This document shows, piece by piece, positions 17,895 through 27,746 of a stretch of DNA of 64,000 nucleotides. The position numbers and the translations under genes were made by a program. The stretch is from assembly GCA_016711805.1 (NCBI GenBank), contig JADJSH010000041.1, forward strand, positions 1-64,000, read 5' to 3'. The first letter of the stretch is position 1. Each line of letters starts with the position of its first letter. The stretch is from Bacteroidota bacterium. Its GTDB lineage: Bacteria > Bacteroidota > Bacteroidia > B-17B0 > Aurantibacillaceae. Under the pieces are notes generated by a model. That model was not told where the DNA came from, did not search any database, and saw only the letters and a program-made list of their open reading frames with translations.

Positions 17895-19850
17895 GTGACT
17901 AAACTATCCGTTGTTATTGTAAACTACAATGTAAAGCACTTTATTGAACAGTGCTTATTTTCTGTGCTGAAGGCATCAGAGAATATTGCTTGTGAGGTAT
18001 TTGTGGTTGATAATAACTCTGTAGATGGCTCTGTTACGCTTATTAAGGAGAAATTCCCCCAAGTTAACCTAATCGTTAATAAAACAAATACAGGCTTTTC
18101 GGTGGCTAATAACCAAGCCATTAAACTTGCTAAAGGAGAATATGTATTGTTATTAAACCCTGATACGGTGGTTCAAGAAGATACATTTACCAAAATATTG
18201 GCTTTTATGGATGCTCACCCCGAAGCGGGTGGTTTAGGGGTTAAAATGTTGGACGGACAAGGTAATTTTGCCCCAGAATCAAAACGTGGCTTACCAACGC
18301 CCTCCGTAGCTTTTTATAAGATGTTTGGTTTTTCTCGATTCTTTCCAAAATCAAAACGATTTGGTAAATACCATTTATCCTACTTGCCAGAAGATCAAAT
18401 TTGTGAAATGGATGTGATTAGCGGTGCTTTTATGTTGATGCGGAAGTCGGTTTTGGATAAAATTGGCATGTTGGATGAGACTTTTTTTCATGTACGGAGG
18501 AAGACATTGATTTGTCTTACCGAATTACACAAGCAGGCTATAAAAATTATTATTTCCCCGAAACACAAATCATTCATTATAAAGGAGAAAGTACTAAACG
18601 CAGTAGTTTAAATTACGTGGTTATATTTTATAAAGCCATGGCAATTTTCTCTAAAAAACATTTTAGTGGTTCCAATGCGTTTTGGTTTAATGCGTTGATT
18701 CATTTAGCTATTTTTTTAAAAGCAGGCTTGGCTTTATTGTCGAGATTTTTAAAAGCATTCACTGTTCCCATTTTGGATTTCAGTATTATTACATTGGGAC
18801 TTTTTGCTATTAAAAATATCTATCAACAAAAAACAGGAATAGATGGAGATATTTATTCCGAAAAATTATTGAGTGTTGCCTTTCCGATATACGCTGCCGC
18901 TTGGATTGTTATGGTATATTTTAATGGGGGTTTATGATAAACCAATTAAGTTGCTCAAAATCATTCGTGGCGTGCTAGTAGGCTCAGTAATTATTTTAAT
19001 GGGTTATTCTTTATTGCCAGAGTATTTAAGGTTTTCGAGAGCTTTAATTTTATTAGGAACAGGTTGGGCCATGATTTGTTTTATCATCACTCGTTTGCTG
19101 TTTCACTTTTTAAAATTAAAATCATACAGTTTAAGCACCGCTAAAACAAAACGTATTGCTATCATTGGCGAAGAACAAGAGTTTAATCGTGTATCGGCTT
19201 TATTAAAAGAAACGCATGCTAATCCTGGTTTTGTAGGCTTTGTGAGCGCTGAAGTTAACGGCGTTCATAATCCTTTTTATATTGGGAAAATTAATCAGAT
19301 TGATGAGATTATTAAAGTGCATGAGATCAATGAAATTATTTTTTGCGCTAAAGATATTAGTTCTCAATTCATCATTAATAATATGCTTACGTTAGTATCG
19401 AGCGGTGTTGATTTTAAAATTGCGCCACCCGAAAGTTTATCTATCATTGGCAGCAACAATATTGATACTGCGGGCGATTTATACATGATTGATGTAAATA
19501 GTATTTCCAAATCGAATAATAAACGAAACAAGCGCTTGTTGGATATTGGAGTGAGTATACTGGCAATTGCATTTAGTCCAATATTATTTTTTATTCAAGA
19601 ACATAAATCAAACTACATTTTAAATTGCTTTAATGTATTGTTTGGTTTTTATTCGTGGGTTGGTTACGGCAAAATCACGGATAAATCTTTACCTGAAATT
19701 AAACGTTCGGTTTTATCTCCAGGTATGTTGCTAGAAGGAGAGGTTGATAATAATAAAATGAAATTAGCTAATTTACGTTACGCTAAAGATTACCGTATCG
19801 AGAAAGATATCGTAATGATTTGGAAGTTGAGAAAAAAATTAGGGACTTAA
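17895..19850 (+). pseudogene. Family 2 glycosyltransferase with C-terminal membrane domain, frameshifted
   Basis: GTG 17895 opens a GT-A domain: VVIVNYNVKHFIEQCL, FVVDNNSVDGS, NKTNTGFSVANNQAIKLAKG, LLLNPDTVV (DxD-like) and VISGAFMLMRKSVLDKIG. The frame breaks near 18490-18505, where FFMYGEDIDLSYRITQAGY is expected, and near 18930-18945. The rest has several membrane segments (about 18700-19120), a nucleotide-binding-like fold (TKRIAIIGEEQEFNRVSALL) and more hydrophobic helices. The joined length is about 650 residues. It probably makes an envelope polysaccharide or lipid-linked glycan at the inner membrane; the substrate is unknown. Confidence 0.8.
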
Positions 19851-19866
19851 TTAATTATTAGAAAAC

Positions 19867-20838
19867 TTAAAATCCTAAAACGCTTCTTACTAACTTTAAT
19901 TTTTCTTGAGCTAATTTTCTTGCTTTTGCTTCACCAATTTGTAATTCTTTTTCCAATAAATCCGTATTACTCATTAATTCATTGTAACGATTTCTTGGTT
20001 TTTCAAATTTAGCTAAAATCAATTCATACAAAGCTGTTTTGGCATGGCCGTAACCATAACCACCTTTTACATAGTTTGCGCGCATCTCGGTAATTTGATT
20101 GGGGTCTGCTAATAAGCTATATAATTTATAGACGTTGCAGCTATCTGGATTTTTTGGTTCTTCTAAAGGAGTGGCATCGGTTACTATTGTTTTTACAACT
20201 TTCAGTAATTCTTTTTCTGGTAAAAAAATGTTGATGTAATTATTATAAGACTTACTCATTTTTTGCCCATCGGTTCCTGGAACAATCATCACACTTTCAT
20301 CTACTTTGGCTTGTGGTAAAACAAAAATTTCTTGATTGTATTGATGATTAAATTTTTGAGCAATATCTCTGGTAATTTCAATATGTTGTACTTGATCTTT
20401 TCCTACAGGAACAAATTCTGCATCATACAAAATAATATCAGCTGCCATTAAAACAGGATATGTAAATAAACCTGTATAAACATCGCTCAATCGCTCTGAT
20501 TTATCTTTAAACGAATGTGCATTCGCTAGCATAGGAAAAGGCGTAAAACAACTTAAGTACCAAGTCAATTCACACACTTCAGGTATGCGACTTTGACGGT
20601 ACAGCATGTTTTTTTCTGTATCAAAATCAAATGCTAACCAAGTTGCTGCAACAGAATTTACACTGTTAATTCTTTGAGCCGCATCTTTTTGGGTTGTTAA
20701 CGAATGTAAGTCGGCAATGAATAACAAGGAATTATTTCCTGGTTGTTTACTTAATTCGATAGCTGGTAAAATAGCACCTAAAATATTTCCTAAGTGAGGG
20801 ATATTTGTACTTTGTATTCCGGTAAGTATGCGCGACAT
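19867..20838 (-). CDS. trpS: Tryptophanyl-tRNA synthetase
   Basis: This class Ic synthetase charges tRNA-Trp. The HIGH-like motif is seen in TGIQSTNIPHLGNILGA (about 6-22), and KMSKS in VPGTDGQKMSKSYNNYINIF (about 186-205). The active-site segments PVLMAADIILYDAEFVPVGK and DQVQHIEITRDIAQKFN are intact. At 323 residues it has the usual length. It ends 17 bases from the convergent glycosyltransferase and is followed upstream by lpxA nine bases away on the same strand, so it may share that transcript. Confidence 0.96.
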   Translation of the reverse strand: MSRILTGIQSTNIPHLGNILGAILPAIELSKQPGNNSLLFIADLHSLTTQKDAAQRINSVNSVAATWLAFDFDTEKNMLYRQSRIPEVCELTWYLSCFTPFPMLANAHSFKDKSERLSDVYTGLFTYPVLMAADIILYDAEFVPVGKDQVQHIEITRDIAQKFNHQYNQEIFVLPQAKVDESVMIVPGTDGQKMSKSYNNYINIFLPEKELLKVVKTIVTDATPLEEPKNPDSCNVYKLYSLLADPNQITEMRANYVKGGYGYGHAKTALYELILAKFEKPRNRYNELMSNTDLLEKELQIGEAKARKLAQEKLKLVRSVLGF

Positions 20839-20847
20839 TTTTTTAAA

Positions 20848-21621
20848 TTAAATTCCTTTAATAATACCTTCTGGAGAGTTTTTTATAAAACTCACGATTT
20901 GTTTTTTTGTTTCAGAATCAGCTATTTCTTGTTCTACTAATTCTAATGCATTTGTAATATTATGTCCTCTTACAAAAATTAAACGGTAAATATCTTCAAT
21001 TTGATTTATGGTTTCTTTTTCAAATCCTCTGCGAGATAATCCAACGGTATTTACTCCAATGTATTGTAATGGCTCGCGTGCCACACGAATAAATGGTGGA
21101 ACGTTTTTACGAACTTTAGATGCTCCTGCTAAAAAACTGTGTGCACCAATTACGATGAATTGTTGGATAGCACAATAACCTTCAACAATCACAAAATCTT
21201 CAATTGTTACATGCCCAGCTAAACCTACATAGTTTGCTAAAATAACATTGTTGCCAATAATACAATCATGCGCCACATGTGCATAAGCCATAATCATACA
21301 ATTACTTCCGATGGCGGTTTTCATTCTGTCGGCAGTGCCTTTGTGAACTGTAGCGTACTCTCTAATTATTGTATTATTACCAATAGTAGTGATAGCTTTT
21401 TCTCCTTTGTATTTTAAATCTTGAGATACAATTCCAATTAATGCTCCAGGAAAAATTTGACAGCCACTTCCAATGATGGTATCAGAATAAATAATGGCAT
21501 TAGGATGAATATGTGTGTTGTCGCCAATTACCACATCTTCATAAATGGTTGCAAATGCCTCAATGGTTACATTGTTACCTATTTTAGCTTTGGGACTAAC
21601 GTTTGCAAGTGGTGAAATCAT
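20848..21621 (-). CDS. lpxA: Acyl-ACP-UDP-N-acetylglucosamine O-acyltransferase
   Basis: It catalyses the first step of lipid A synthesis, adding a 3-hydroxyacyl chain to UDP-GlcNAc in the cytoplasm. The 257 residues form a left-handed beta-helix of hexapeptide repeats (ISPLANVSPKAKIGNNVTIE onward) with the catalytic His in AYAHVAHDCIIGNNVI (about 116-131), followed by a helical C-terminal domain (GFEKETINQIEDIYRLIF). It follows lpxC-fabZ in the same direction with a 31-base gap, forming the lpxD / lpxC-fabZ / lpxA order usual in Bacteroidota. Confidence 0.96.
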   Translation of the reverse strand: MISPLANVSPKAKIGNNVTIEAFATIYEDVVIGDNTHIHPNAIIYSDTIIGSGCQIFPGALIGIVSQDLKYKGEKAITTIGNNTIIREYATVHKGTADRMKTAIGSNCMIMAYAHVAHDCIIGNNVILANYVGLAGHVTIEDFVIVEGYCAIQQFIVIGAHSFLAGASKVRKNVPPFIRVAREPLQYIGVNTVGLSRRGFEKETINQIEDIYRLIFVRGHNITNALELVEQEIADSETKKQIVSFIKNSPEGIIKGI

Positions 21622-21652
21622 AAGTTTATTTCTTTATTAGAAATTTTTATTA

Positions 21653-23083
21653 TTAAGCTAATTGTGTTTCAGGTGTTTTTACTTCATGGCCTTTTACTTT
21701 AACAATCTGTGCCATCATTTCGCCTTCCATTACTGGCTTGTTGTTTACATAAGCAGTTCCACGCATGTGGCAAATACCACGACGAATAGGAGTTACTAAG
21801 TGTAAACTAAATACTAACGTGTCTCCAGGAATTACTTTTTGTTTAAACTTTACATTATCAATTTTAATGAAATAGGTTAAATAGTTTTCTGGATCTGGTA
21901 CGGTTTTTAGAACTAATACACCACCACATTGGGCCATTGCTTCTATAATTAAAACACCTGGCATTACTGGATTATCAGGAAAATGTCCTTTGAAAAATTC
22001 TTCATTTAAGGTTACATTTTTTATACCGATAACATGTTGTTCTGAAAGCTCCATGATTTTATCTACTAGCATCATCGGTTGACGGTGCGGTAATAGTTTC
22101 ATGATATCCATCGTATTCATCAATGGAGGCTTGTTCATGTCAATTTTCGGATAATCTCTTTCTGCTTTTTGAATTTTAGCTAAGGCTTTTAATTTTTTTG
22201 CAAAATCAACATTACCTGCATGTCCAGGGCGAGCTGCCAACACATGTATTTTCATTGGTTTACCAACTAATGCTAAATCACCAACAATATCTAATAATTT
22301 GTGACGAGCAGGCTCATTGAAAAAACGAAGTTTTGTATTATTTAATACGCCTCTTCCTTTTACTTCAACATCTGGTTTATTAAATACTGTACGTAAATGA
22401 TTTAATTTTTCTTCGGGTAAATCACTATCTACTAAAACAATGGCGTTATCCATGTCGCCACCTTTAATTAAATTGTGAGCTAATAAAGCTTCTAGTTCTC
22501 TTAAAAACACAAAAGTACGACAAGGCGCGATTTCTTTTTTGAACTCACCAATATTGTACATTCCCGCATGTTGTGTACCCAATACTTCGCTACCGTAATC
22601 TACCATTACGGTTACTCTAAATTCATCTTGAGGTACAGCAAGCATTTCTACTTTTTTGATAGGATCTTCATAAGTTAAATTTTCTGTTAACTCATAGTAA
22701 TCACGAAAAGCTTCTTGCTCAACAATACCAACTGTTTCTAATGCTTCAATAAATTTTAAAGAACTACCATCCATGATGGGCATTTCGGGACCAGTTACTT
22801 GAATTAAACAATTGTCAATTCCCATTCCTACTAAAGCTGCTAGTACATGTTCAGTTGTATGAACACGTGCTCCGTTTTGTTCTAAAGTTGTTCCACGAGA
22901 AGTGTCAACCACTAAATCGCAATCTGCGTCGATAGTTGGTTGTCCTTCCACATCCATTCGTTGAAATTTATACCAATGATTTTCTGGTGCTGGATTAAAT
23001 GTTAATGTTACAGGAGCTCCTGTGTGTAAGCCTTTACCTGTAATGGAAACTGCTTTGTCGATGGTTCTTTGTTTATCACTCAT
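21653..23083 (-). CDS. lpxC-fabZ: Bifunctional UDP-3-O-acyl-GlcNAc deacetylase / 3-hydroxyacyl-ACP dehydratase
   Basis: The N-terminal 310 residues are LpxC, the zinc deacetylase that commits lipid A synthesis: ARVHTTEHVLAALVGMGIDN (zinc His), the segment RHKLLDIVGDLALVGKP with further zinc ligands, and HAGNVDFAKKLKAL. Residues about 325-476 are FabZ, a hot-dog dehydratase: MKLLPHRQPMMLVDKIMELS and the active-site HFPDNPVMPGVLIIEAMAQ. The fusion of both enzymes in one 476-residue chain is a known Bacteroidota trait and a phylum marker. The first ORF of the set, lpxD, ends 94 bases upstream. Confidence 0.97.
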   Translation of the reverse strand: MSDKQRTIDKAVSITGKGLHTGAPVTLTFNPAPENHWYKFQRMDVEGQPTIDADCDLVVDTSRGTTLEQNGARVHTTEHVLAALVGMGIDNCLIQVTGPEMPIMDGSSLKFIEALETVGIVEQEAFRDYYELTENLTYEDPIKKVEMLAVPQDEFRVTVMVDYGSEVLGTQHAGMYNIGEFKKEIAPCRTFVFLRELEALLAHNLIKGGDMDNAIVLVDSDLPEEKLNHLRTVFNKPDVEVKGRGVLNNTKLRFFNEPARHKLLDIVGDLALVGKPMKIHVLAARPGHAGNVDFAKKLKALAKIQKAERDYPKIDMNKPPLMNTMDIMKLLPHRQPMMLVDKIMELSEQHVIGIKNVTLNEEFFKGHFPDNPVMPGVLIIEAMAQCGGVLVLKTVPDPENYLTYFIKIDNVKFKQKVIPGDTLVFSLHLVTPIRRGICHMRGTAYVNNKPVMEGEMMAQIVKVKGHEVKTPETQLA

Positions 23084-23177
23084 AATTTTAATTAGTCAAT
23101 TAGCTAATTAGGTAATTAGTTAATGTCTGTTTTAGTATTAATAATTTATTTTTTAAATTGACTCATTGTCATATCGA

Positions 23178-24212
23178 CTAATTGCCCAATTTTTTCTCAA
23201 TATCTTTTATTCTGTCATTCAATTTTGGCAAACTTCTAAAAAGAACATAGCTTCTTCTAAAATCTCCTAGCGGGAATGATGGAGAACCTTGTACGATTTC
23301 ATTTTCTTTTTCAATAGATGAACCAACACCTGCTTGCCCAGCAATTTTAACGCCGTCTGCAATTTTAATATGACCAACAATACCAACTTGCGCGGCTATC
23401 ATTACATTTTTACCAACTTTGGTTGAGCCAGCAACGCCAGATAATCCTGCAATTACAGTGTTCTCACCAACTTCAACGTTGTGTGCTATTTGCACTAAGT
23501 TGTCTAACTTCACACCTTTACGTAAAATGGTAGAACCTAGAGTTGCTCTGTCGATGGAGCAGTTAGAACCAATTTCAATATTATCTTCAATTACTACGTT
23601 ACCAATTTGTGGTACTTTAGCAAATTCTTTTCCATCTTGAGGAGCAAAGCCAAAACCATCGCTACCAATTACTGTACTTGAATGCACCACGACGTTATTT
23701 CCAATTTTACATTCGTGGTAAACTTTTACACCAGAAAACAAAGTAGTATTATCACCAATAACACAGTTATCGCCAATATACACGTGAGGATAAATTTTGG
23801 TGTTATTTCCAATTTTCACATTATTGCCAATGTAAGCAAAGGCTCCAATGTAGCAATCTGTGCCGTAAGTTGACTTTTCACCAACAAAAGAAGGCTGTTC
23901 AATGCCAACTTTATTGCCTTTAAACTGGTTGTACATTTCCAATAAAGTAGCAAAACTTGCGTAAGAATCTTCTACACGAATTAAGGTACAACCTTCTTTT
24001 ACAGGTCTTTCAAGCGTTAAAGTCTTGTTAACGATAACAACGCTAGCGTTTGTATCGTATATATAATTAGTGTATTTAGGATTTGCTAAAAATGATAAAG
24101 TGCCGGTAACACCTTCTTCAATTTTTGAAAGGTTAGAAACTGTTGTGTTTTCATTCCCTTCTACCGTTCCGCCTAATAAGGCTGCTATTTGAGCTGCAGA
24201 AAATTCCATCAT
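23178..24212 (-). CDS. lpxD: UDP-3-O-acyl-glucosamine N-acyltransferase
   Basis: It adds the second acyl chain in lipid A synthesis. The 344 residues comprise an N-terminal uridine-binding domain ([20 protein letters not shown], about 2-100), a long hexapeptide beta-helix ([20 protein letters not shown] onward) with the catalytic His region [21 protein letters not shown] and [20 protein letters not shown], and a C-terminal helix ([17 protein letters not shown]). The second Met (MEFSA) is as plausible a start as the first. The gap to lpxC-fabZ holds AT-rich repeats of TTAGCTAATTAG type. Confidence 0.96.
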   Translation of the reverse strand: MMEFSAAQIAALLGGTVEGNENTTVSNLSKIEEGVTGTLSFLANPKYTNYIYDTNASVVIVNKTLTLERPVKEGCTLIRVEDSYASFATLLEMYNQFKGNKVGIEQPSFVGEKSTYGTDCYIGAFAYIGNNVKIGNNTKIYPHVYIGDNCVIGDNTTLFSGVKVYHECKIGNNVVVHSSTVIGSDGFGFAPQDGKEFAKVPQIGNVVIEDNIEIGSNCSIDRATLGSTILRKGVKLDNLVQIAHNVEVGENTVIAGLSGVAGSTKVGKNVMIAAQVGIVGHIKIADGVKIAGQAGVGSSIEKENEIVQGSPSFPLGDFRRSYVLFRSLPKLNDRIKDIEKKLGN

Positions 24213-24252
24213 CCAAATATACAGTTTTTCTCCAAAAAATCAAGCGTTAGTT

Positions 24253-24945
24253 TTAGCTGTTTTGAGCATATTTTGCATCAAATTCCTTAATAATTAAATC
24301 ATGTTTTCTAATAGATGATTTTAACCATTCAATGTAAATTTCTTCTTTTTCAGAAGCCTTTAATTGATAGTTTTGAACTTCATTTTGTAGTTTTTGCCTC
24401 AATTCATACATTACCAAAGCCGCGCAAACACTAATGTTAAAGCTTTCTGTAAAGCCATACATGGGTAATTTTACAAATTCATCAGCCATGTCTTCCACAT
24501 CTTTGCTAATGCCGGTTAATTCAGTACCAAATACAACTGCTGTGGGTTTCGAGATATCTAAATCTTTTAAAGTAACGCTGTTTTTGTGAAGAGAAGTAGC
24601 TACAATTTTATATCCTTTTGCTTTTAAATCAGTTAAACATGCAACGGTATTATTTGGATGATGTTGAAAGCGATTGAGTGTTAACCATTGTGTAGAGCCC
24701 ATCGACACATCTTCGCTAATCTTATATTTGTTGCGATTTTCAATAAAATTGGTAGTTTGAATTCCAAAAATATCGGCACTTCGTAAAACTGCACTAAAAT
24801 TGTGAGTTTGGTAAACATCTTCTAAAACCAAGGTAATATGATTGGTTCTCTCTTCCAACACTTCCTTCAATCTTCCTAATCGTCTTTCGCTCACAAACCC
24901 CTCTAAATACTGAGTTAATGCTTTTTTATAGGCTATATCTGACAT
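24253..24945 (-). CDS. trmH: TrmH-type tRNA 2'-O-ribose methyltransferase
   Basis: This SPOUT-class enzyme probably methylates G18 of tRNA using S-adenosylmethionine. The three SpoU motifs are visible: motif 1 YQTHNFSAVLRSADIFGIQ with the catalytic Arg (about 45-63), motif 2 AVVFGTELTGIS (about 135-146) and motif 3 LPMYGFTESFNISVCAALVM (about 159-178), forming the trefoil knot. The 230-residue length and the C-terminal helical extension fit TrmH. It lies 40 bases upstream of lpxD on the same strand and diverges from the pseudouridine synthase gene. Confidence 0.9.
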   Translation of the reverse strand: MSDIAYKKALTQYLEGFVSERRLGRLKEVLEERTNHITLVLEDVYQTHNFSAVLRSADIFGIQTTNFIENRNKYKISEDVSMGSTQWLTLNRFQHHPNNTVACLTDLKAKGYKIVATSLHKNSVTLKDLDISKPTAVVFGTELTGISKDVEDMADEFVKLPMYGFTESFNISVCAALVMYELRQKLQNEVQNYQLKASEKEEIYIEWLKSSIRKHDLIIKEFDAKYAQNS

Positions 24946-25041
24946 GGCGCAAATGTACTATTTTGATTTAAAAATTTTGCATATTCAGTACTTATTTGTC
25001 ACTAATAGATAAACCTTAGCCACTAATCACTATATTTTACG

Positions 25042-25049
25042 TACATTTG
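25042..25049 (+). promoter_or_regulatory. Bacteroidota -7 promoter element
   Basis: TACATTTG matches the TAnnTTTG consensus and lies 17 bases before ATG 25066. A clear -33 TTTG was not found. Confidence 0.55.
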
Positions 25050-25065
25050 CAAAAAAATACAATAC

Positions 25066-26778
25066 ATGAGTAGAGATAGTAATGGGCCTAGAAAAACGTT
25101 TTCAAAAGGAGGCTCGTCAGATTTTAATAAGAGAAAATCTTTTTCAAGTTCCGATAAACCAAAACGTCCTCGTACTTCAGGAGATTCTTCTGAAAAACGT
25201 CCTTATACTAAAAGAGAAGATAGTGATGGACCTCGTAAAAGTTATGGAGATTCTGAAAAATCATTTTCAGGAGAAAAAAGAGCTTACGGTAAACGTCAAG
25301 ATGGAAGTTTTAAATCTAAATCAAGCAGTGGCTTTGGTGGTGGAGAAAAACGTTCATATACAAAAAGAGATGATAGCGATGGACCACGTAAAAGTTTTGG
25401 AGATGGCGAAAGAAAGCCATTTGTAAAACGTGAAGATGGTAAATATGAAAGTGCTGGTCCTCGCAAAAGTTACGGTGACGGAGAAAAACGTTCATATACA
25501 AAAAGAGAAGATAGCGACAGACCACGTAAGAGTTTTGGAGATGGTGAAAGAAAACCATTTGTAAAACGTGAAGATGGAAAGTATGAAAGTGCTGGTCCTC
25601 GAAAAAGTTACGGTGACGGAGAAAAACGTTCATATACAAAAAGAGAAGATAGCGATAGACCTCGTAAAAGTTTTGGAGATGGTGAAAGAAAACCATTTGT
25701 AAAACGCGAAGATGGAAAATATGAAAGTGCTGGTCCTCGCAAAAGCTATGGTGACGGAGAAAAACGTTCATATACAAAAAGAGAAGATAGCGACAGACCT
25801 CGTAGAAGTTTTGGAGATGGAGAAAGAAAACCATTCGTGAAACGTGAGGGTGGAGATTTTGATAAACCTCGCAAGAGTTATGGTGATGGAGAAAGAAAAC
25901 CTTATGCAAAACGTGAAGGTGGGGATTTTGATAAGCCAAGAAAATCATATGATGATAAAAAATCATTTGATAAACCGTATGAACCAAAACGATCAAAATC
26001 GGAACGTGTTGTAGAGAAATCTAAAAAAGCTGGTCCATCAAAAACTTCTGATCAAAAAGGAGTGAGTGATGATGCAGTGCGTTTAAATCGTTATGTAGCT
26101 AATGCAGGTATTTGTTCTCGTAGAGAGGCTGATGTATTAATTGCAACAGGTGTAGTAACCGTTAATGGAAAGATTGTAACTGAAATGGGTTACAAAGTAA
26201 ATCCAACAGATGTGGTTACTTACGGTGGTGTGCCAATTAAAAATGAAGTGAAAAAATATTTATTACTGAACAAACCAAAAGATTACATTACTACAATGGA
26301 TGATCCAGAGGAGCGTAAAACAGTCATGGAATTAATTCGTAAAGCATGTAAAGAGCGTTTATATCCTGTTGGAAGATTAGATAGAAACACAACAGGTGTT
26401 TTGTTATTTACAAATGATGGGGATTTAACGGCTAAGTTAACGCATCCAAAATTTAATGTACGTAAAGTATATCACGTTGTTTTAGATAAACGTATTACTT
26501 CCGAAGATTTTAGAACTTTATCAGAAGGTGTTGAATTAGCTGATGGACCAATTAAACCAGATGCTATTGAATATGTTGGTGAAGGAAAATCTGAATTAGG
26601 TGTAGAGATTCATAGTGGACGTAACCGTATTGTTCGTCGTTTATTCGAACATTTAGGATATGAAGTTATGAAATTAGATAGAGTTGTGTTTGCAGGTTTA
26701 ACTAAAAAAGATTTACCAAGAGGAAAGCACAGATTCTTAACACCAAAAGAAATTGATTTCTTGAAAATGTTAGGTTAA
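25066..26778 (+). CDS. RluB/RsuA-family pseudouridine synthase with a repetitive basic N-terminal extension
   Basis: The C-terminal 240 residues are a normal RluB-type enzyme: S4 RNA-binding domain (VRLNRYVANAGICSRREADV), then the catalytic domain with PVGRLDRNTTGVLLFTNDGD (Asp of GRLD) and EIHSGRNRIVRRLFEHLGYE. The first 330 residues are a low-complexity Lys/Arg/Asp/Gly/Ser region. In it a 46-residue unit (start RKPFVKREDGKYESAGPRKS) is repeated about three times, with degenerate copies around it. The extension should be disordered and bind RNA; extensions of this type are common in Bacteroidota RNA enzymes, though this length is marked. The gene stands alone with its own promoter and terminator. 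Confidence 0.93.
   Translation: MSRDSNGPRKTFSKGGSSDFNKRKSFSSSDKPKRPRTSGDSSEKRPYTKREDSDGPRKSYGDSEKSFSGEKRAYGKRQDGSFKSKSSSGFGGGEKRSYTKRDDSDGPRKSFGDGERKPFVKREDGKYESAGPRKSYGDGEKRSYTKREDSDRPRKSFGDGERKPFVKREDGKYESAGPRKSYGDGEKRSYTKREDSDRPRKSFGDGERKPFVKREDGKYESAGPRKSYGDGEKRSYTKREDSDRPRRSFGDGERKPFVKREGGDFDKPRKSYGDGERKPYAKREGGDFDKPRKSYDDKKSFDKPYEPKRSKSERVVEKSKKAGPSKTSDQKGVSDDAVRLNRYVANAGICSRREADVLIATGVVTVNGKIVTEMGYKVNPTDVVTYGGVPIKNEVKKYLLLNKPKDYITTMDDPEERKTVMELIRKACKERLYPVGRLDRNTTGVLLFTNDGDLTAKLTHPKFNVRKVYHVVLDKRITSEDFRTLSEGVELADGPIKPDAIEYVGEGKSELGVEIHSGRNRIVRRLFEHLGYEVMKLDRVVFAGLTKKDLPRGKHRFLTPKEIDFLKMLG
25378..25800 (+). repeat. 138-bp in-frame tandem repeat
   Basis: Near-identical 138-base units begin near 25405, 25543 and 25681 (each starting at the GGNGAAAGAAA of GERKPF), encoding 46 residues each. 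Differences are mostly synonymous, so copy number could vary by recombination. Confidence 0.85.
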
Positions 26779-26810
26779 GAGACTGAAGAGACTTTTTGAC
26801 TAAAGAGATA

Positions 26811-26843
26811 AAAGAGATGTACGTTTTGTGCATCTCTTTTTTT
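26811..26843 (+). terminator. Rho-independent terminator
   Basis: AAAGAGATG pairs with CATCTCTTT around a short loop and is followed by a T run. It ends the pseudouridine synthase gene. Confidence 0.75.
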
Positions 26844-26902
26844 ATATTTATGATCATAAACTCTGCATGCCTTGCGCAAACACTTTGCGTTTTTGCGGTT
26901 AA

Positions 26903-27265
26903 ATGAAATATGCTATGAATAAAATATACTACCTCTCAAGTTGCGATACTTGCAAACGAATTATTTCTGAATTAGAATTAAAAGAAAAAGGATTTGTGTT
27001 TCAAGACATCAAAACGGAAAAAATAACGCCAGCTCAATTAGAAGAAATGAAAAAAGTAGTTGGTAGTTATGAAGCTTTATTTAGTCGTATTGCCCGTAAA
27101 TACAAAGAATTTGGCTTAGCTTCAAAGCAATTGACAGAAACGGATTACAGGAATTTTATTTTGGAAGAATACACCTTTTTAAAACGTCCTGTTATTTTTA
27201 TTGGCAAAAAAGTGTTTGTTGGAAATACAAAAGCGGTTATAGCTGAGGCAAAATCAGCATTATAA
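26903..27265 (+). CDS. ArsC/Spx-family thioredoxin-fold protein
   Basis: The 120-residue product has the ArsC-family N-terminus NKIYYLSSCDTCKRIISELE with a CxxC pair (about 14-17), the helix TPAQLEEMKKVVGSYEALF, and the family end KRPVIFIGKKVFVGN. It may be an arsenate reductase-like oxidoreductase or a YffB-type protein of unknown substrate; no arsenic genes are nearby. The internal Met (MNKIYY, 26915) is likelier than the first. The next gene starts nine bases after its stop. Confidence 0.85.
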   Translation: MKYAMNKIYYLSSCDTCKRIISELELKEKGFVFQDIKTEKITPAQLEEMKKVVGSYEALFSRIARKYKEFGLASKQLTETDYRNFILEEYTFLKRPVIFIGKKVFVGNTKAVIAEAKSAL

Positions 27266-27273
27266 AATATTTC

Positions 27274-27618
27274 ATGATTAATCCTTTAGATTATTATTTA
27301 CAAAAAGAGGAACCGATTAAAAGTTGTTTGACTTTTTTACGCCAACATATTTTAGAGTTTGATTCAGAAATCACCGAAGCTTTAAAATATGGGATGCCGT
27401 TTTTTTGTTATAAAGGAAAAATGATTTGTTATTTATGGGTGCATAAAAAATACGGACACCCTTATCTTGGTGTTGTAGAAGGTGCAAGTATGAAACATCC
27501 TGATTTAATTATTGAGAAGCGAGCTAGAATGAAAATATTTTTGATCGATGCAAACAAGGACATTCCTGTTAAGAAGCTGAATATGATTTTAAAGGAAATG
27601 ATAGCTTTGTATAAATGA
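27274..27618 (+). CDS. DUF1801 (YdhG-like) protein, 114 aa
   Basis: The signature is EITEALKYGMPFFCYKGKMI followed by CYLWVHKKYGHPYLGVVEGA and a Lys-rich C-terminal helix. DUF1801 proteins have a compact alpha/beta fold resembling frataxin; the role is unknown, with iron-related suggestions in some species. It is close behind the ArsC-like gene and followed by a REP-like palindrome. Confidence 0.8.
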   Translation: MINPLDYYLQKEEPIKSCLTFLRQHILEFDSEITEALKYGMPFFCYKGKMICYLWVHKKYGHPYLGVVEGASMKHPDLIIEKRARMKIFLIDANKDIPVKKLNMILKEMIALYK

Positions 27619-27653
27619 TAATGGAATGCAATTTTCCCATACTAATTGGTTAT

Positions 27654-27730
27654 ACATTCGACCCCGAAGGGGTCGTACGTGAATAATAAAATTAGTTCTA
27701 TTCATATGCGACCCCTTCGGGGTCGAATGT
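27654..27730. repeat. REP/BIME-like palindromic element
   Basis: Two copies of the short palindrome CGACCCCGAAGGGGTCG are arranged head to head, with outer arms ACATTCG...CGAATGT, across 77 bases. It lies between convergent genes. It contrasts with the AT-rich surroundings by its GC content. Confidence 0.75.
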
Positions 27731-27746
27731 TTGTGAAAATGCGTTA

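Noticed and set aside
25316..25996. Long minus-strand open frame (226 codons) opposite the pseudouridine synthase repeats
   Set aside because: It is the antisense of the repeats, rich in His/Phe/Leu, and has no family features; it exists only because the repeat unit length is a multiple of three.
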